Shown here: in pieces, positions 1 through 7,271 of the stretch
Position numbering within the stretch: the first letter of the stretch is position 1
Layout: each line of letters begins with the position of its first letter
Assembly: GCA_036277635.1 (NCBI GenBank)
Contig: DASUMP010000171.1
Location: 1 to 8,194 of the forward strand
Direction: 5' to 3'
Length of the DNA stretch: 8,194 nt
DNA from: DASUMP01 sp036277635
Lineage (GTDB): Bacteria > Actinomycetota > Acidimicrobiia > IMCC26256 > PALSA-610
The notes under the pieces: generated by a model
What the model saw: only the letters and a program-made list of their open reading frames with translations
Databases searched by the model: none
What the model was told of the DNA's origin: nothing
Translations under genes and position numbers: made by a program

Positions 1-132
1 ATGGAGCCGTAGCGCCTGGCCCGCAGTGGGCGCGTTAATGGTTCGCTAAGACGCTCGCGGGGCGACGGTCGGGCGATCTACGAATGGTGCGATGACGACG
101 GCGCACCACTCCGACCACCGAGAGCACCGCTG
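1..132. other. Leader region upstream of the kdp operon
   Basis: No gene is supported here. Two + strand frames read in from the left edge and stop early (TAA at 36-38 and TAA at 47-49), so the first few dozen bases could be the tail of an upstream gene, but the fragment is too short to judge. The operon promoter and any KdpE operator would be expected in this stretch. The least GC-rich patch is at about 34-50 and includes TTAATGGTTCGCTAA. A TACGAAT at 79-85 could serve as a -10 element, but no good -35 partner is visible. I see no riboswitch fold, and the space is too short for the known c-di-AMP riboswitch class unless it extends left of the window. Confidence 0.4.
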
Positions 133-282
133 ATGCGCGACCTCGCGGTCATCATCGCGACGACCGCCTTCTTCACGCTCGCATCGGCGTACGTGCGCGC
201 GTGCGGGGCGATCGTGGGCGACCGCCCCGACACGGATGTGACGCGCGACGACCCGTCGTCGATCGATCGACCGGCCGCATGA
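133..282 (+). CDS. Small single-helix membrane protein encoded just upstream of kdpF
   Basis: This 49-residue ORF has no family I can name. Residues 4-22 form one hydrophobic helix rich in Ala, Ile, Thr and Phe. It is followed by YVRAC (20-24), a short Gly/Ile stretch and a polar, Asp-rich tail, so it is probably a one-pass inner-membrane protein. Its stop overlaps the kdpF start in an ATGA (279-282), which ties it to the operon. A weak GAGAG at 120-124, eight bases before the ATG, supports this start. The frame is open back to position 13 but has no other ATG or GTG. From memory, small ORFs of this kind, with a helix followed by a YVRxC-like motif, often sit before kdpF in actinobacteria. 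That recollection and any role as a Kdp accessory or stabilising peptide are unproven. The Cys is a poor lipobox because Arg precedes it at -2. Confidence 0.7.
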   Translation: MRDLAVIIATTAFFTLASAYVRACGAIVGDRPDTDVTRDDPSSIDRPAA

Positions 283-368
283 GCGCCGACAACGCGATCG
301 GGCTCGGCGTCGCGATCCTCGCGGCGGCGTACCTCGTCGTCGCGCTGCTCGCGCCCGACCGCCTCTGA
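279..368 (+). CDS. kdpF: KdpF, small stabilising subunit of the Kdp K+-ATPase
   Basis: KdpF is a one-helix membrane peptide that in E. coli binds the KdpABC complex and stabilises it. This 29-residue ORF fits: a short polar start (MSADN), one transmembrane helix over about residues 7-25 containing AAYLVVALLAP, and a short charged end (DRL). The E. coli protein is also 29 residues and has the comparable GYLVYAL stretch. Its position directly before kdpA is the classic one. The start ATG overlaps the stop of the upstream small ORF (ATGA), and its TGA shares one base with the kdpA ATG (TGATG). No purine-rich ribosome binding site is visible before it, so translation probably relies on ribosomes finishing the upstream ORF. 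It is easily missed by gene callers because of its length. Confidence 0.9.
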   Translation: MSADNAIGLGVAILAAAYLVVALLAPDRL

Positions 369-2074
369 TGCCCTCCGTCGGGTGGTTGCAGCTCGGCGCG
401 CTCGCAGCGCTGGTGATCGCGACGACGCCGCTGCTCGGTTCGTACCTCGCCAAGGTCTTCATGTCGGCGCGCGCTCCGGGCGACCGCGTGCTCCTGCCCC
501 TCGAGCGGCTCGTCTACCGGATCGTTGGTGTCGATCCTCACCAAGAGCAGCGCTGGGACGTGTACGCGCGGTCGGTGCTCGCGTTCAGCGCGGTCTCGGT
601 GTTCGTGCTCTACGTGCTGCAACGCGTCCAGGGCTCGCTGCCGTTCGATCCGACCGGCGCCGACGCGGTGCCGCCTGCACTCGCGTGGAACACCGCGGTC
701 AGCTTCACCACGAACACGAACTGGCAGAGCTACGCAGGCGAGTCGACGATGAGCCACCTGACGCAGATGGCGGGTCTGGCGGTCCAGAACTTCGCGTCGG
801 CGGCCGTCGGCCTGGCGGTCGCGATCGCGCTGGTGCGCGGGCTCGTGCGGCGCCGTGCAGCGACGATCGGCAACTTCTGGGTCGACCTCACGCGTGGCGT
901 CACCCGCGTGCTCGTGCCACTCGCGTTCGTCGCGGCACTGTTCATGGTCAGCCAGGGCGTTGTGCAGAATCTCTCGGGGAGCACCGAGGTCCACACGCTC
1001 GACGGGGCGACGCAGTCGATCCCCGGCGGGCCGGTCGCGTCCCAAGAAGCGATCAAAGCGCTCGGGACGAACGGCGGCGGCTTCTTCAACGCGAACTCGG
1101 CGCATCCGTTCGAGAATCCCGGCGCAGGCACCAACCTGCTCCAGCTGGTCCTCCTCCTCGCGATCCCGTTCGCGCTGACGTACACCTTCGGCACGCTCGC
1201 GGGACGGCGCCGACAAGGGTGGGTGGTGTTCGCCGCGATGTTCGTGCTGTGGGCCGGGAGCGCGGTGGTCGCGATGACGTTCGAGTCCGACGGCAACGCG
1301 CGACTCGACGAGCGCGGCGTGACCCAGGAGACGACCGGCGCGCAGGGTGGCGGAAATCTTGAAGGCAAAGAGGTCCGGTTCGGCGCGACGACCTCGGCGC
1401 TCTACGCCGCGTCGACAACGGGAACCTCCGCGGGCGCGGTCATCTCGTCGCACGACAGCTACACGCCGGGCGGGGGCGCCGTCCCGCTCGTGAACATGAT
1501 GCTCGGCGAAGTGTCCCCCGGCGGTGTGGGCGCCGGGCTGTACGGGATGCTCGTGTTCGTGCTGCTCGCCGTGTTCATCGCCGGCCTGATGGTCGGACGC
1601 ACGCCCGAGTTCCTCGGGAAACGAATCCAGGCGCCCGAGATGAAGCTGGTGGTGCTGTACGTGCTCGCCGCGCCCGTGGCCGTGCTCGTCGGCAGCGCTG
1701 CGTCGGTGCTGCTGCGCAACGCGAAGGCGTCGATCCTCAACGCCGGCGCGCACGGGTTGTCGGAGATCGTGTATGCGTTCACGTCGGCGGCGAACAACAA
1801 CGGGTCGGCGTTCGGCGGACTCGACGCGACCGGCGACTGGTTCACGACCACGCTCGCGATCGCGATGCTCGTCGGTCGGTTCGCGTTGATCGTGCCGGTG
1901 CTCGCGATCGCCGGCTCGCTCGCGGCGAAGCAGTCCGCACCGCCCTCGGCCGGCACGTTCCCGACGGACACACCGTTGTTCACCGGCCTGCTCGTGGGCG
2001 TGATCGTGATCGTCGTCGGGCTCACGTTCTTCCCCGCGATCGCGCTGGGTGCGCTCGTCGAGGGCCTCCGATGA
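368..2074 (+). CDS. kdpA: KdpA, potassium-binding and translocating subunit of the Kdp K+-ATPase
   Basis: KdpA is the channel-like inner-membrane subunit that selects K+ and passes it to KdpB. Its fold is four repeats related to K+ channels of the SKT superfamily. All four pore loops can be recognised: TTNTNWQSY at 114-122, GTNGGGFFNANSAHPFENP at 233-251, TSAGAVISSHDSYTPGGG at 353-370 and SAANNNGSAFGG at 473-484. The KEVRFG motif (334-339) and GRTPEFLGK (410-418) are also typical. The length of 568 residues is close to the 557 of E. coli. Multiple hydrophobic helices span the protein, from residues 5-31 through to 538-562. The third filter reads Ser-Ala-Gly-Ala where I recall Ser-Cys-Gly-Ala in E. 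coli, a conservative change. The start codon overlaps the kdpF stop by one base, with no clear ribosome binding site. The end overlaps kdpB by four bases. Confidence 0.97.
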   Translation: MPSVGWLQLGALAALVIATTPLLGSYLAKVFMSARAPGDRVLLPLERLVYRIVGVDPHQEQRWDVYARSVLAFSAVSVFVLYVLQRVQGSLPFDPTGADAVPPALAWNTAVSFTTNTNWQSYAGESTMSHLTQMAGLAVQNFASAAVGLAVAIALVRGLVRRRAATIGNFWVDLTRGVTRVLVPLAFVAALFMVSQGVVQNLSGSTEVHTLDGATQSIPGGPVASQEAIKALGTNGGGFFNANSAHPFENPGAGTNLLQLVLLLAIPFALTYTFGTLAGRRRQGWVVFAAMFVLWAGSAVVAMTFESDGNARLDERGVTQETTGAQGGGNLEGKEVRFGATTSALYAASTTGTSAGAVISSHDSYTPGGGAVPLVNMMLGEVSPGGVGAGLYGMLVFVLLAVFIAGLMVGRTPEFLGKRIQAPEMKLVVLYVLAAPVAVLVGSAASVLLRNAKASILNAGAHGLSEIVYAFTSAANNNGSAFGGLDATGDWFTTTLAIAMLVGRFALIVPVLAIAGSLAAKQSAPPSAGTFPTDTPLFTGLLVGVIVIVVGLTFFPAIALGALVEGLR

Positions 2075-4173
2075 CCGAGCCGTCGGGACCAGCACGTCTG
2101 GGTTCGCCGGTCGCGCGCGCGCGGCGCCGTCCGGCGACGCGCTCGCTGCGCGATCGCACGATCGTGACGCGCGCCCTGCGCGACAGCGTCCGGAAGCTCG
2201 ACCCGCGGTCGATGGCGCGCAGCCCCGTCATGTTCGTCGTCGAGATCGGGAGCGTGCTCGCGACGTTCCTGTTCCTGCGCGATCTGACCTCGTCGACGCG
2301 CGACGAGAACGTCTTCGCGGGCCTGCTCGCCGCCTGGCTGTGGTTCACGGTGCTGTTCGCCAACTTCGCCGAGGCCATCGCCGAGGGGCGCGGGAAGGCC
2401 CAGGCCGACACGCTGCGCGCCGCGCGCACCGACACGGTCGCGCACGTGCTGACCCACGACGGCGGCGTCGCCGACCGCGCGAGCTCGGAGCTCGCGATCG
2501 GAGATCGCGTCGTGTGTCGGCCGGGCGACGTGATCCCCGGCGACGGGACCGTCATCGACGGGATCGCGAGCGTCGACGAGTCGGCGATCACCGGCGAGTC
2601 GGCTCCCGTCATCCGCGAGTCGGGGGGCGACCGCTCGGCGGTCACGGGCGGGACCCGGGTGCTCTCCGACCGGATCGTCGTCGAGATCACCGCCGCGCCC
2701 GGCCAGACGTTCCTCGACCGGATGATCGCGCTCGTGGAAGGAGCCGCGCGACAGAAGACGCCGAACGAGGTGGCGCTCGACATCCTCCTGGCCGGGCTCA
2801 CGATCGTGTTCCTCCTCGCGGTCGTGACGCTGCAGCCGTTCGCCATCTACTCCGGCGCCGAGCAAGACGTGCTCGTGCTCGTGGCGCTGCTCGTGTGCCT
2901 CATCCCCACCACGATCGGCGCGCTGCTGTCGGCGATCGGGATCGCCGGCATGGACCGCATGGTGCAACGCAACGTGTTGGCGATGAGCGGCCGCGCCGTG
3001 GAGGCCGCCGGCGACGTCGCGACGCTCTTGCTCGACAAGACCGGCACCATCACGCTGGGGAACCGACAGGCGACCGCGTTCCTCCCCGTGCCCGGGGTGT
3101 CCGAGCACGAGCTCGCCGACGCGGCGATGCGCGCGAGCGTGGCCGACGAGACGCCCGAAGGTCGGTCGATCGTCGAGCTCGCAACACAGCAGCTCTCGGT
3201 GTCGGTCGACGCGTCCGAGGCCGCGGAGCTCGTGCCGTTCACCGCGCAGACCCGGATGAGCGGCGTCGATCTCGTCGACCGCCGGATCCGCAAGGGTGCG
3301 GCCGACTCGGTCCGCCGCTGGGTCGAAGGCGAGGGCGGCGCCGCACCCGACGCGATGGACACGATCGCGCACGGCATCGCGACCGACGGCGGCACCCCGC
3401 TCGTCGTTGCCGAGGCCGGCACCGCACGCGGCGTGCGCGTGCTCGGCGTGATCCAGCTGAAGGACGTCGTGAAGTCGGGGATGCGCGAGCGCTTCGATCA
3501 GCTGCGTGCGATGGGCATCCGCACCGTGATGATCACCGGCGACAACCCGGTCACGGCGAGGGCGATCGCCGAGGAGGCCGGTGTCGACGACTTCCTGGCC
3601 GAGGCGACACCCGAGGACAAGATGGCGCTGATCCGTCGCGAGCAGGCTGGCGGTCGCCTCGTCGCGATGACCGGCGACGGCACGAACGACGCGCCTGCGC
3701 TCGCGCAAGCCGATGTCGGCGTCGCGATGAACACGGGCACACAGGCGGCCAAGGAGGCCGGGAACATGATCGACCTCGACTCGAATCCCACGAAGCTCAT
3801 CGAGGTCGTCGAGGTCGGCAAGCAGCTCCTGATCACGCGCGGTTCGCTCACGACGTTCTCGATCGCCAACGACGTCGCGAAGTACTTCGCGATCATCCCC
3901 GCGATGTTCGTCGGTGTGTTCCCGCAGCTCGATCGACTCAACGTGATGAGCCTGGAGTCACCGCGTTCCGCGATCCTCTCCGCGGTCGTGTTCAACGCGC
4001 TGGTGATCGTGGCGTTGATCCCGCTAGCCCTGCGCGGCGTCGCGTTCCGCGCCGCGGGCGCGGCCCAGGTGCTGCGACGCAACCTCACGATCTACGGACT
4101 CGGCGGCCTCGTCGTCCCATTCCTCGGGATCAAGGCGATCGATCTCGTGATCACCGCGCTCGGGGTGCGCTGA
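2071..4173 (+). CDS. kdpB: KdpB, P-type ATPase catalytic subunit of the Kdp K+-ATPase
   Basis: KdpB is a type IA P-type ATPase that hydrolyses ATP to drive K+ uptake through KdpA. The 700-residue product carries the full set of motifs. TGES at 174-177 is in the actuator domain; its Ser177 corresponds to the inhibitory phosphorylation site Ser162 of E. coli. DKTGT at 322-326 contains the phosphorylated Asp322. FTAQTRMSG (390-398) and RKGA (407-410) lie in the nucleotide-binding domain. TGDNPVTA (489-496) and GDGTNDAP (535-542) form the hinge and Mg site. CLIPTT (276-281) in TM4 and the helix with NDVAKYFA (600-607) in TM5 line the ion path. Seven membrane helices fit, with two before the actuator domain, two before DKTGT and three at the end. 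The N-terminal tail of about 45 residues is basic and somewhat longer than in E. coli. GAGGG at 2060-2064 lies six bases before the ATG, inside the end of kdpA. No key residue is missing. Confidence 0.98.
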   Translation: MTEPSGPARLGSPVARARRRPATRSLRDRTIVTRALRDSVRKLDPRSMARSPVMFVVEIGSVLATFLFLRDLTSSTRDENVFAGLLAAWLWFTVLFANFAEAIAEGRGKAQADTLRAARTDTVAHVLTHDGGVADRASSELAIGDRVVCRPGDVIPGDGTVIDGIASVDESAITGESAPVIRESGGDRSAVTGGTRVLSDRIVVEITAAPGQTFLDRMIALVEGAARQKTPNEVALDILLAGLTIVFLLAVVTLQPFAIYSGAEQDVLVLVALLVCLIPTTIGALLSAIGIAGMDRMVQRNVLAMSGRAVEAAGDVATLLLDKTGTITLGNRQATAFLPVPGVSEHELADAAMRASVADETPEGRSIVELATQQLSVSVDASEAAELVPFTAQTRMSGVDLVDRRIRKGAADSVRRWVEGEGGAAPDAMDTIAHGIATDGGTPLVVAEAGTARGVRVLGVIQLKDVVKSGMRERFDQLRAMGIRTVMITGDNPVTARAIAEEAGVDDFLAEATPEDKMALIRREQAGGRLVAMTGDGTNDAPALAQADVGVAMNTGTQAAKEAGNMIDLDSNPTKLIEVVEVGKQLLITRGSLTTFSIANDVAKYFAIIPAMFVGVFPQLDRLNVMSLESPRSAILSAVVFNALVIVALIPLALRGVAFRAAGAAQVLRRNLTIYGLGGLVVPFLGIKAIDLVITALGVR

Positions 4174-4751
4174 TGCGCGCGCAACTGCTCGCCGCGATCC
4201 GTGCCCTCGCCGCCCTCACCGTGCTCGTGGGTGTCGCGTACCCGCTCGCGGTCACGGGGGTCGCCCAGGTCGCCTTCGACCACGAGGCCGACGGGTCACT
4301 CGTCGAACACGACGGGCGGGTCGTGGGATCGCGACTCATCGGTCAGAGCTTCGACGGCCCCGGTTGGTTCCATCCGCGCCCGTCGGCGGCGGGCGACGGC
4401 TACGACGCGCGCGCGAGTGGGCCCTCGAACCTCGGGCCGACGAACCCCGACCTCCTCGACACCGTGGCGGACCGCGTCGAGGCGTACCGGGTGACCAACG
4501 GGCTCGCCGCCGACGCCGATGTCCCCGTCGACGCGGTCACCGTCTCGGCGTCGGGACTCGACCCCCACATCTCGGTCGCGAACGCGCGGCTCCAGGCGAC
4601 CCGGGTCGCCCGGGCCCGCGACCTCGAGCCCGACGCCGTGCTCCGGCTGGTCGCCGAGCACACCGAGGGTCGCGTGCTCGGGTTCCTCGGCGACGCGGGC
4701 GTCCACGTCCTCGAGCTGAACCTCGCGCTCCTTGCGTTCGACGAGGCGTGA
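4173..4751 (+). CDS. kdpC: KdpC, accessory subunit of the Kdp K+-ATPase
   Basis: KdpC is a one-pass membrane protein with a large extracytoplasmic domain. It binds KdpA and is needed for K+ transport by the complex, probably by raising its affinity. The 192-residue product has an N-terminal membrane helix at about 8-32 with the conserved YPL. It then has GSRLIGQ (52-58), FHPRPSA (66-72), SGPSNLGPTNPDL (82-94), ASGLDPHIS (126-134) and VLELNLAL (179-186), all family hallmarks in the usual order. Length matches E. coli (190). Val135 replaces the Pro that commonly follows DPHIS, a minor change. The ATG shares one base with the kdpB stop (TGATG), and GGGGTG at 4162-4167 may be its ribosome binding site. 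It is followed by the only untranslated gap in the operon, 18 bases, before kdpD. Confidence 0.97.
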   Translation: MRAQLLAAIRALAALTVLVGVAYPLAVTGVAQVAFDHEADGSLVEHDGRVVGSRLIGQSFDGPGWFHPRPSAAGDGYDARASGPSNLGPTNPDLLDTVADRVEAYRVTNGLAADADVPVDAVTVSASGLDPHISVANARLQATRVARARDLEPDAVLRLVAEHTEGRVLGFLGDAGVHVLELNLALLAFDEA

Positions 4752-4769
4752 GAGCGAGAGACTGACACC

Positions 4770-7271
4770 GTGGCCCGCGGCAGACTGCGCGTGTACCTCG
4801 GAGCGGCACCCGGCGTCGGCAAGACGTTCGCGATGCTGAACGAGGGTCGGCGCCGGCGCGACCGCGGCACCGACGTCGTCGTGGCGTTCGTCGAGACCCA
4901 CGGACGGCCACGCACCGCAGAGCAGGTCGGCGACCTCGAGATCGTCTCGCGGCAGCGGCTCGAGTACCGCGGCGCGTCGTTCGAAGAGATGGACGTCGAC
5001 GCGGTCCTCGCCCGTGCACCGCAGGTCGCGCTGGTCGACGAGCTCGCGCACACCAACGTCTCCGGCACGCGCAACGCGAAGCGCTGGCAGGACGTGAACG
5101 AGCTGCTCGACGCCGGCATCGACGTGATCTCCACCGTCAACATCCAGCACCTCGAGTCGATCAACGACGTCGTCGAGCGCATCACGGGCGTTCCGCAGCG
5201 CGAGACGATCCCCGACGAGATCGTCCGCACGGCTGATCAGGTCGAGCTCGTCGACATGACCCCTGAGGCGCTGCGTCGACGCATGGCGCACGGCAACGTG
5301 TACGCGCCCGAGAAGGTCGACGCCGCACTCACGAACTACTTCCGCGAAGGGAACCTCGCCGCGCTCCGGGAGCTCGCGCTGCTCTGGGTCGCCGACCAGG
5401 TCGACGTCGCGCTCGAGGAGTACCGCGAACGTCACGGCATCACCGAGACCTGGGAGACGCGTGAGCGCGTGGTCGTCGCGATCACCGGCGCGCCGGGCAC
5501 CGAGGACCTGATCCGCCGGGTGGCCCGCATCGCGCAGCGCTCGCACGGCGAGCTGCTCGGCGTGCACGTGCGCAGCCAGCAAGGACTGTCGGGTCCTCGC
5601 AGCGAGCTGCTCGCCTCGCATCGTCAGCTGCTCGAACAGGTGGGCGGCGAGTACCACGAGATCGCGGCGAGCGACATCTCCGTGGCGCTCCTCGACTTCG
5701 CACGCGCGGAGAACGCGACCCAGGTGATCCTCGGGAGTAGCCGCCGGAGTCGGTGGCACGAGCTCACGAGCGGCTCGGTCATCAACCGCGTCGTGCGACT
5801 CTCGGGCCCGATCGACGTGCACGTCATCTCGCACGAACCCGGACCGACCGAGACCGCCGCGCTGCCGCGCCTGCGCGGTCGCCGCGCGACGATCGCGCCC
5901 CGGCGGCGGCAGCTCGCGTGGCTGCTGACCGTCGCTGGACTCCCCGCGTTCACCGCCGCTCTCACCCAGGTGCGCGCCGACATCGGCCTTCCGACCGTCA
6001 TCGTGCTGTACCTCCTGTTCGTCGTCGTCGACGCAGCCGTCGGTGGCATCGTCCCCGCGCTGGTCGCCGCGCTCGCGGGTTTCCTGGCCGTGAACTGGTA
6101 CTTCACCCCGCCGATCCACACGTGGACGATCTCCGAGGGCGAGAACGTCCTCGCGCTCGCCGTGTACCTCGTGACCGCGGCGATCGTGAGCGGTCTGGTC
6201 GAGGTCGCGACGCGGCGCAGCGCGGAAGCGGCCCGGGCGAGCGCCGAGGCGCAGACGCTGTCCGCACTCGCGAGTGGTGTCGTCGACACCGATCCGCTCC
6301 CCGCGCTCATGTCGCACCTCCGGCGTTCGTTCGGCGTGTCGGGCGCGGCGTTGTTGCGGCACGCCGACGGCGGCTGGTCGGTGGAAGCGTCCGACGGTGC
6401 GTTCGCGACGACGCCCGACGACGCCGACGACACGCATCCGGTCGGCACCGACCTCGTGCTCGCACTGTCGGGCGGCGACCTCGCAGCCGAGGACCGCCGG
6501 GTGCTGAACGCGTTCGCCGCGAACCTCGCCGCCGCGCTCGAACGACGGCAGCTCCACGCGCGCGCGGCAGAGGCGGCTGCACTCGCGGAGACGAACGAGC
6601 TGCGCAGCGCGCTCCTGCAGGCCGTGTCACACGACCTGCGGACGCCGCTCGCCGGGATCAAGGCATCGGTGAACAGCCTGCGGCAGCGCGACGTCACGTG
6701 GACGCCCGCCGAGACCGCCGAGTTCCTCGCGACGGTCGAGGACGAGACGGATCGGTTGACGAACCTGGTCGACAACCTTCTCGACATGTCGCGCATCCAC
6801 GCCGACGCGGTCGCGCCGAACATGCGATCGACGACGCTCGACGAAGTCGTGCCCGCCGCGCTCGCGAGCCTCGGACCCCGTGCGCGCGACGTCGTGGTCG
6901 ACGTCTCCGAGTCGGTGCCGCCCGTCGCCGCCGATCCGGCGCTGCTCGAACGAGTCGTCGCCAACCTCGTCGAGAACGCGATCGGGCACGGCGCGAGCGA
7001 TCGCGCGGTGCGCGTCGAAGCCGGCGTCGCGGCCGGTCGCGTGTTGCTCCGCGTCGTCGACCGCGGGAAGGGCGTGCGCCCCGACGACCGGGAGCGGATC
7101 TTCCATCCGTTCCAGCGCCTCGACGACTCCGCGCCGCGGGGTGGAGCCGGGGTGGGGCTCGGCCTCGCCGTGGCCCGAGGGTTCACACGCGCGATGAACG
7201 GCGAGATCATCATGGAAGACACGCCGGGTGGCGGGACGACGATGGTCGTCGAGCTGGAAGCGTCGTCGTGA
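4770..7271 (+). CDS. kdpD: KdpD, membrane sensor histidine kinase for K+ limitation
   Basis: KdpD senses low K+ or ionic stress and controls phosphorylation of KdpE. The 833-residue product has the standard domain order. An N-terminal KdpD domain (1 to about 215) carries Walker A GAAPGVGKT (11-19) and DELAHTN (90-96). A universal stress protein-like domain follows (about 232-355) with LGSSRRSRW (321-329). Four closely spaced membrane helices lie at about 383-400, 406-424, 425-443 and 459-478, with the typical NWYFTPPIHTWTI at 442-454. Next are a short helical linker and a small GAF-like region (about 500-592). The dimerisation domain has phosphoacceptor His621 in VSHDLRTPL, and the ATPase domain has N box ANLVENAIGHG (731-741), DRGKG (764-768), FHPFQR (778-783) and GVGLGLA (794-800). 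E. coli KdpD is 894 residues, so this is slightly short, mostly in the GAF region. I do not see the SxS-X20-FTAxY motif linked to c-di-AMP binding in Staphylococcus. The GTG start is favoured because MARGRLRVYLGAAPG matches family N termini; GAGCGAGAG at 4752-4760 lies nine bases upstream. Confidence 0.97.
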   Translation: MARGRLRVYLGAAPGVGKTFAMLNEGRRRRDRGTDVVVAFVETHGRPRTAEQVGDLEIVSRQRLEYRGASFEEMDVDAVLARAPQVALVDELAHTNVSGTRNAKRWQDVNELLDAGIDVISTVNIQHLESINDVVERITGVPQRETIPDEIVRTADQVELVDMTPEALRRRMAHGNVYAPEKVDAALTNYFREGNLAALRELALLWVADQVDVALEEYRERHGITETWETRERVVVAITGAPGTEDLIRRVARIAQRSHGELLGVHVRSQQGLSGPRSELLASHRQLLEQVGGEYHEIAASDISVALLDFARAENATQVILGSSRRSRWHELTSGSVINRVVRLSGPIDVHVISHEPGPTETAALPRLRGRRATIAPRRRQLAWLLTVAGLPAFTAALTQVRADIGLPTVIVLYLLFVVVDAAVGGIVPALVAALAGFLAVNWYFTPPIHTWTISEGENVLALAVYLVTAAIVSGLVEVATRRSAEAARASAEAQTLSALASGVVDTDPLPALMSHLRRSFGVSGAALLRHADGGWSVEASDGAFATTPDDADDTHPVGTDLVLALSGGDLAAEDRRVLNAFAANLAAALERRQLHARAAEAAALAETNELRSALLQAVSHDLRTPLAGIKASVNSLRQRDVTWTPAETAEFLATVEDETDRLTNLVDNLLDMSRIHADAVAPNMRSTTLDEVVPAALASLGPRARDVVVDVSESVPPVAADPALLERVVANLVENAIGHGASDRAVRVEAGVAAGRVLLRVVDRGKGVRPDDRERIFHPFQRLDDSAPRGGAGVGLGLAVARGFTRAMNGEIIMEDTPGGGTTMVVELEASS

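Noticed and set aside
1..132. c-di-AMP riboswitch ahead of kdp
   Set aside because: The leader inside the window is short and I could not find the expected paired elements; it may lie further left.
255..275. Short tandem GATC-type repeat (TCGATCGATCGA)
   Set aside because: Only three units, inside the end of the small ORF, and explained by Ser-Ile-Asp-Arg codons.
133..282. Lipoprotein signal at the VRAC of the small upstream ORF
   Set aside because: Arg at -2 to the Cys does not fit a lipobox, and the helix reads as a simple membrane anchor.
815..1920. Recurrent GCGATCGC-like palindromes in kdpA
   Set aside because: They follow from Ala-Ile-Ala codons in membrane helices with strong GC3 preference, not from a dedicated repeat.
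173..2095. Long open frame on the minus strand opposite kdpA (640 codons)
   Set aside because: It is a GC-rich shadow: the translation is dominated by Arg, Glu, His and Asp with no domain, and the + strand frame is clearly kdpA.
1459..3708. Long open frame on the minus strand opposite kdpA/kdpB (749 codons)
   Set aside because: Low-complexity Arg/His/Asp-rich translation lying antisense to well-conserved kdpA and kdpB; a codon-bias artefact.
4296..6557. Long open frame on the minus strand opposite kdpC/kdpD (753 codons)
   Set aside because: It has the same character as the other minus-strand shadows, with no recognisable motif.
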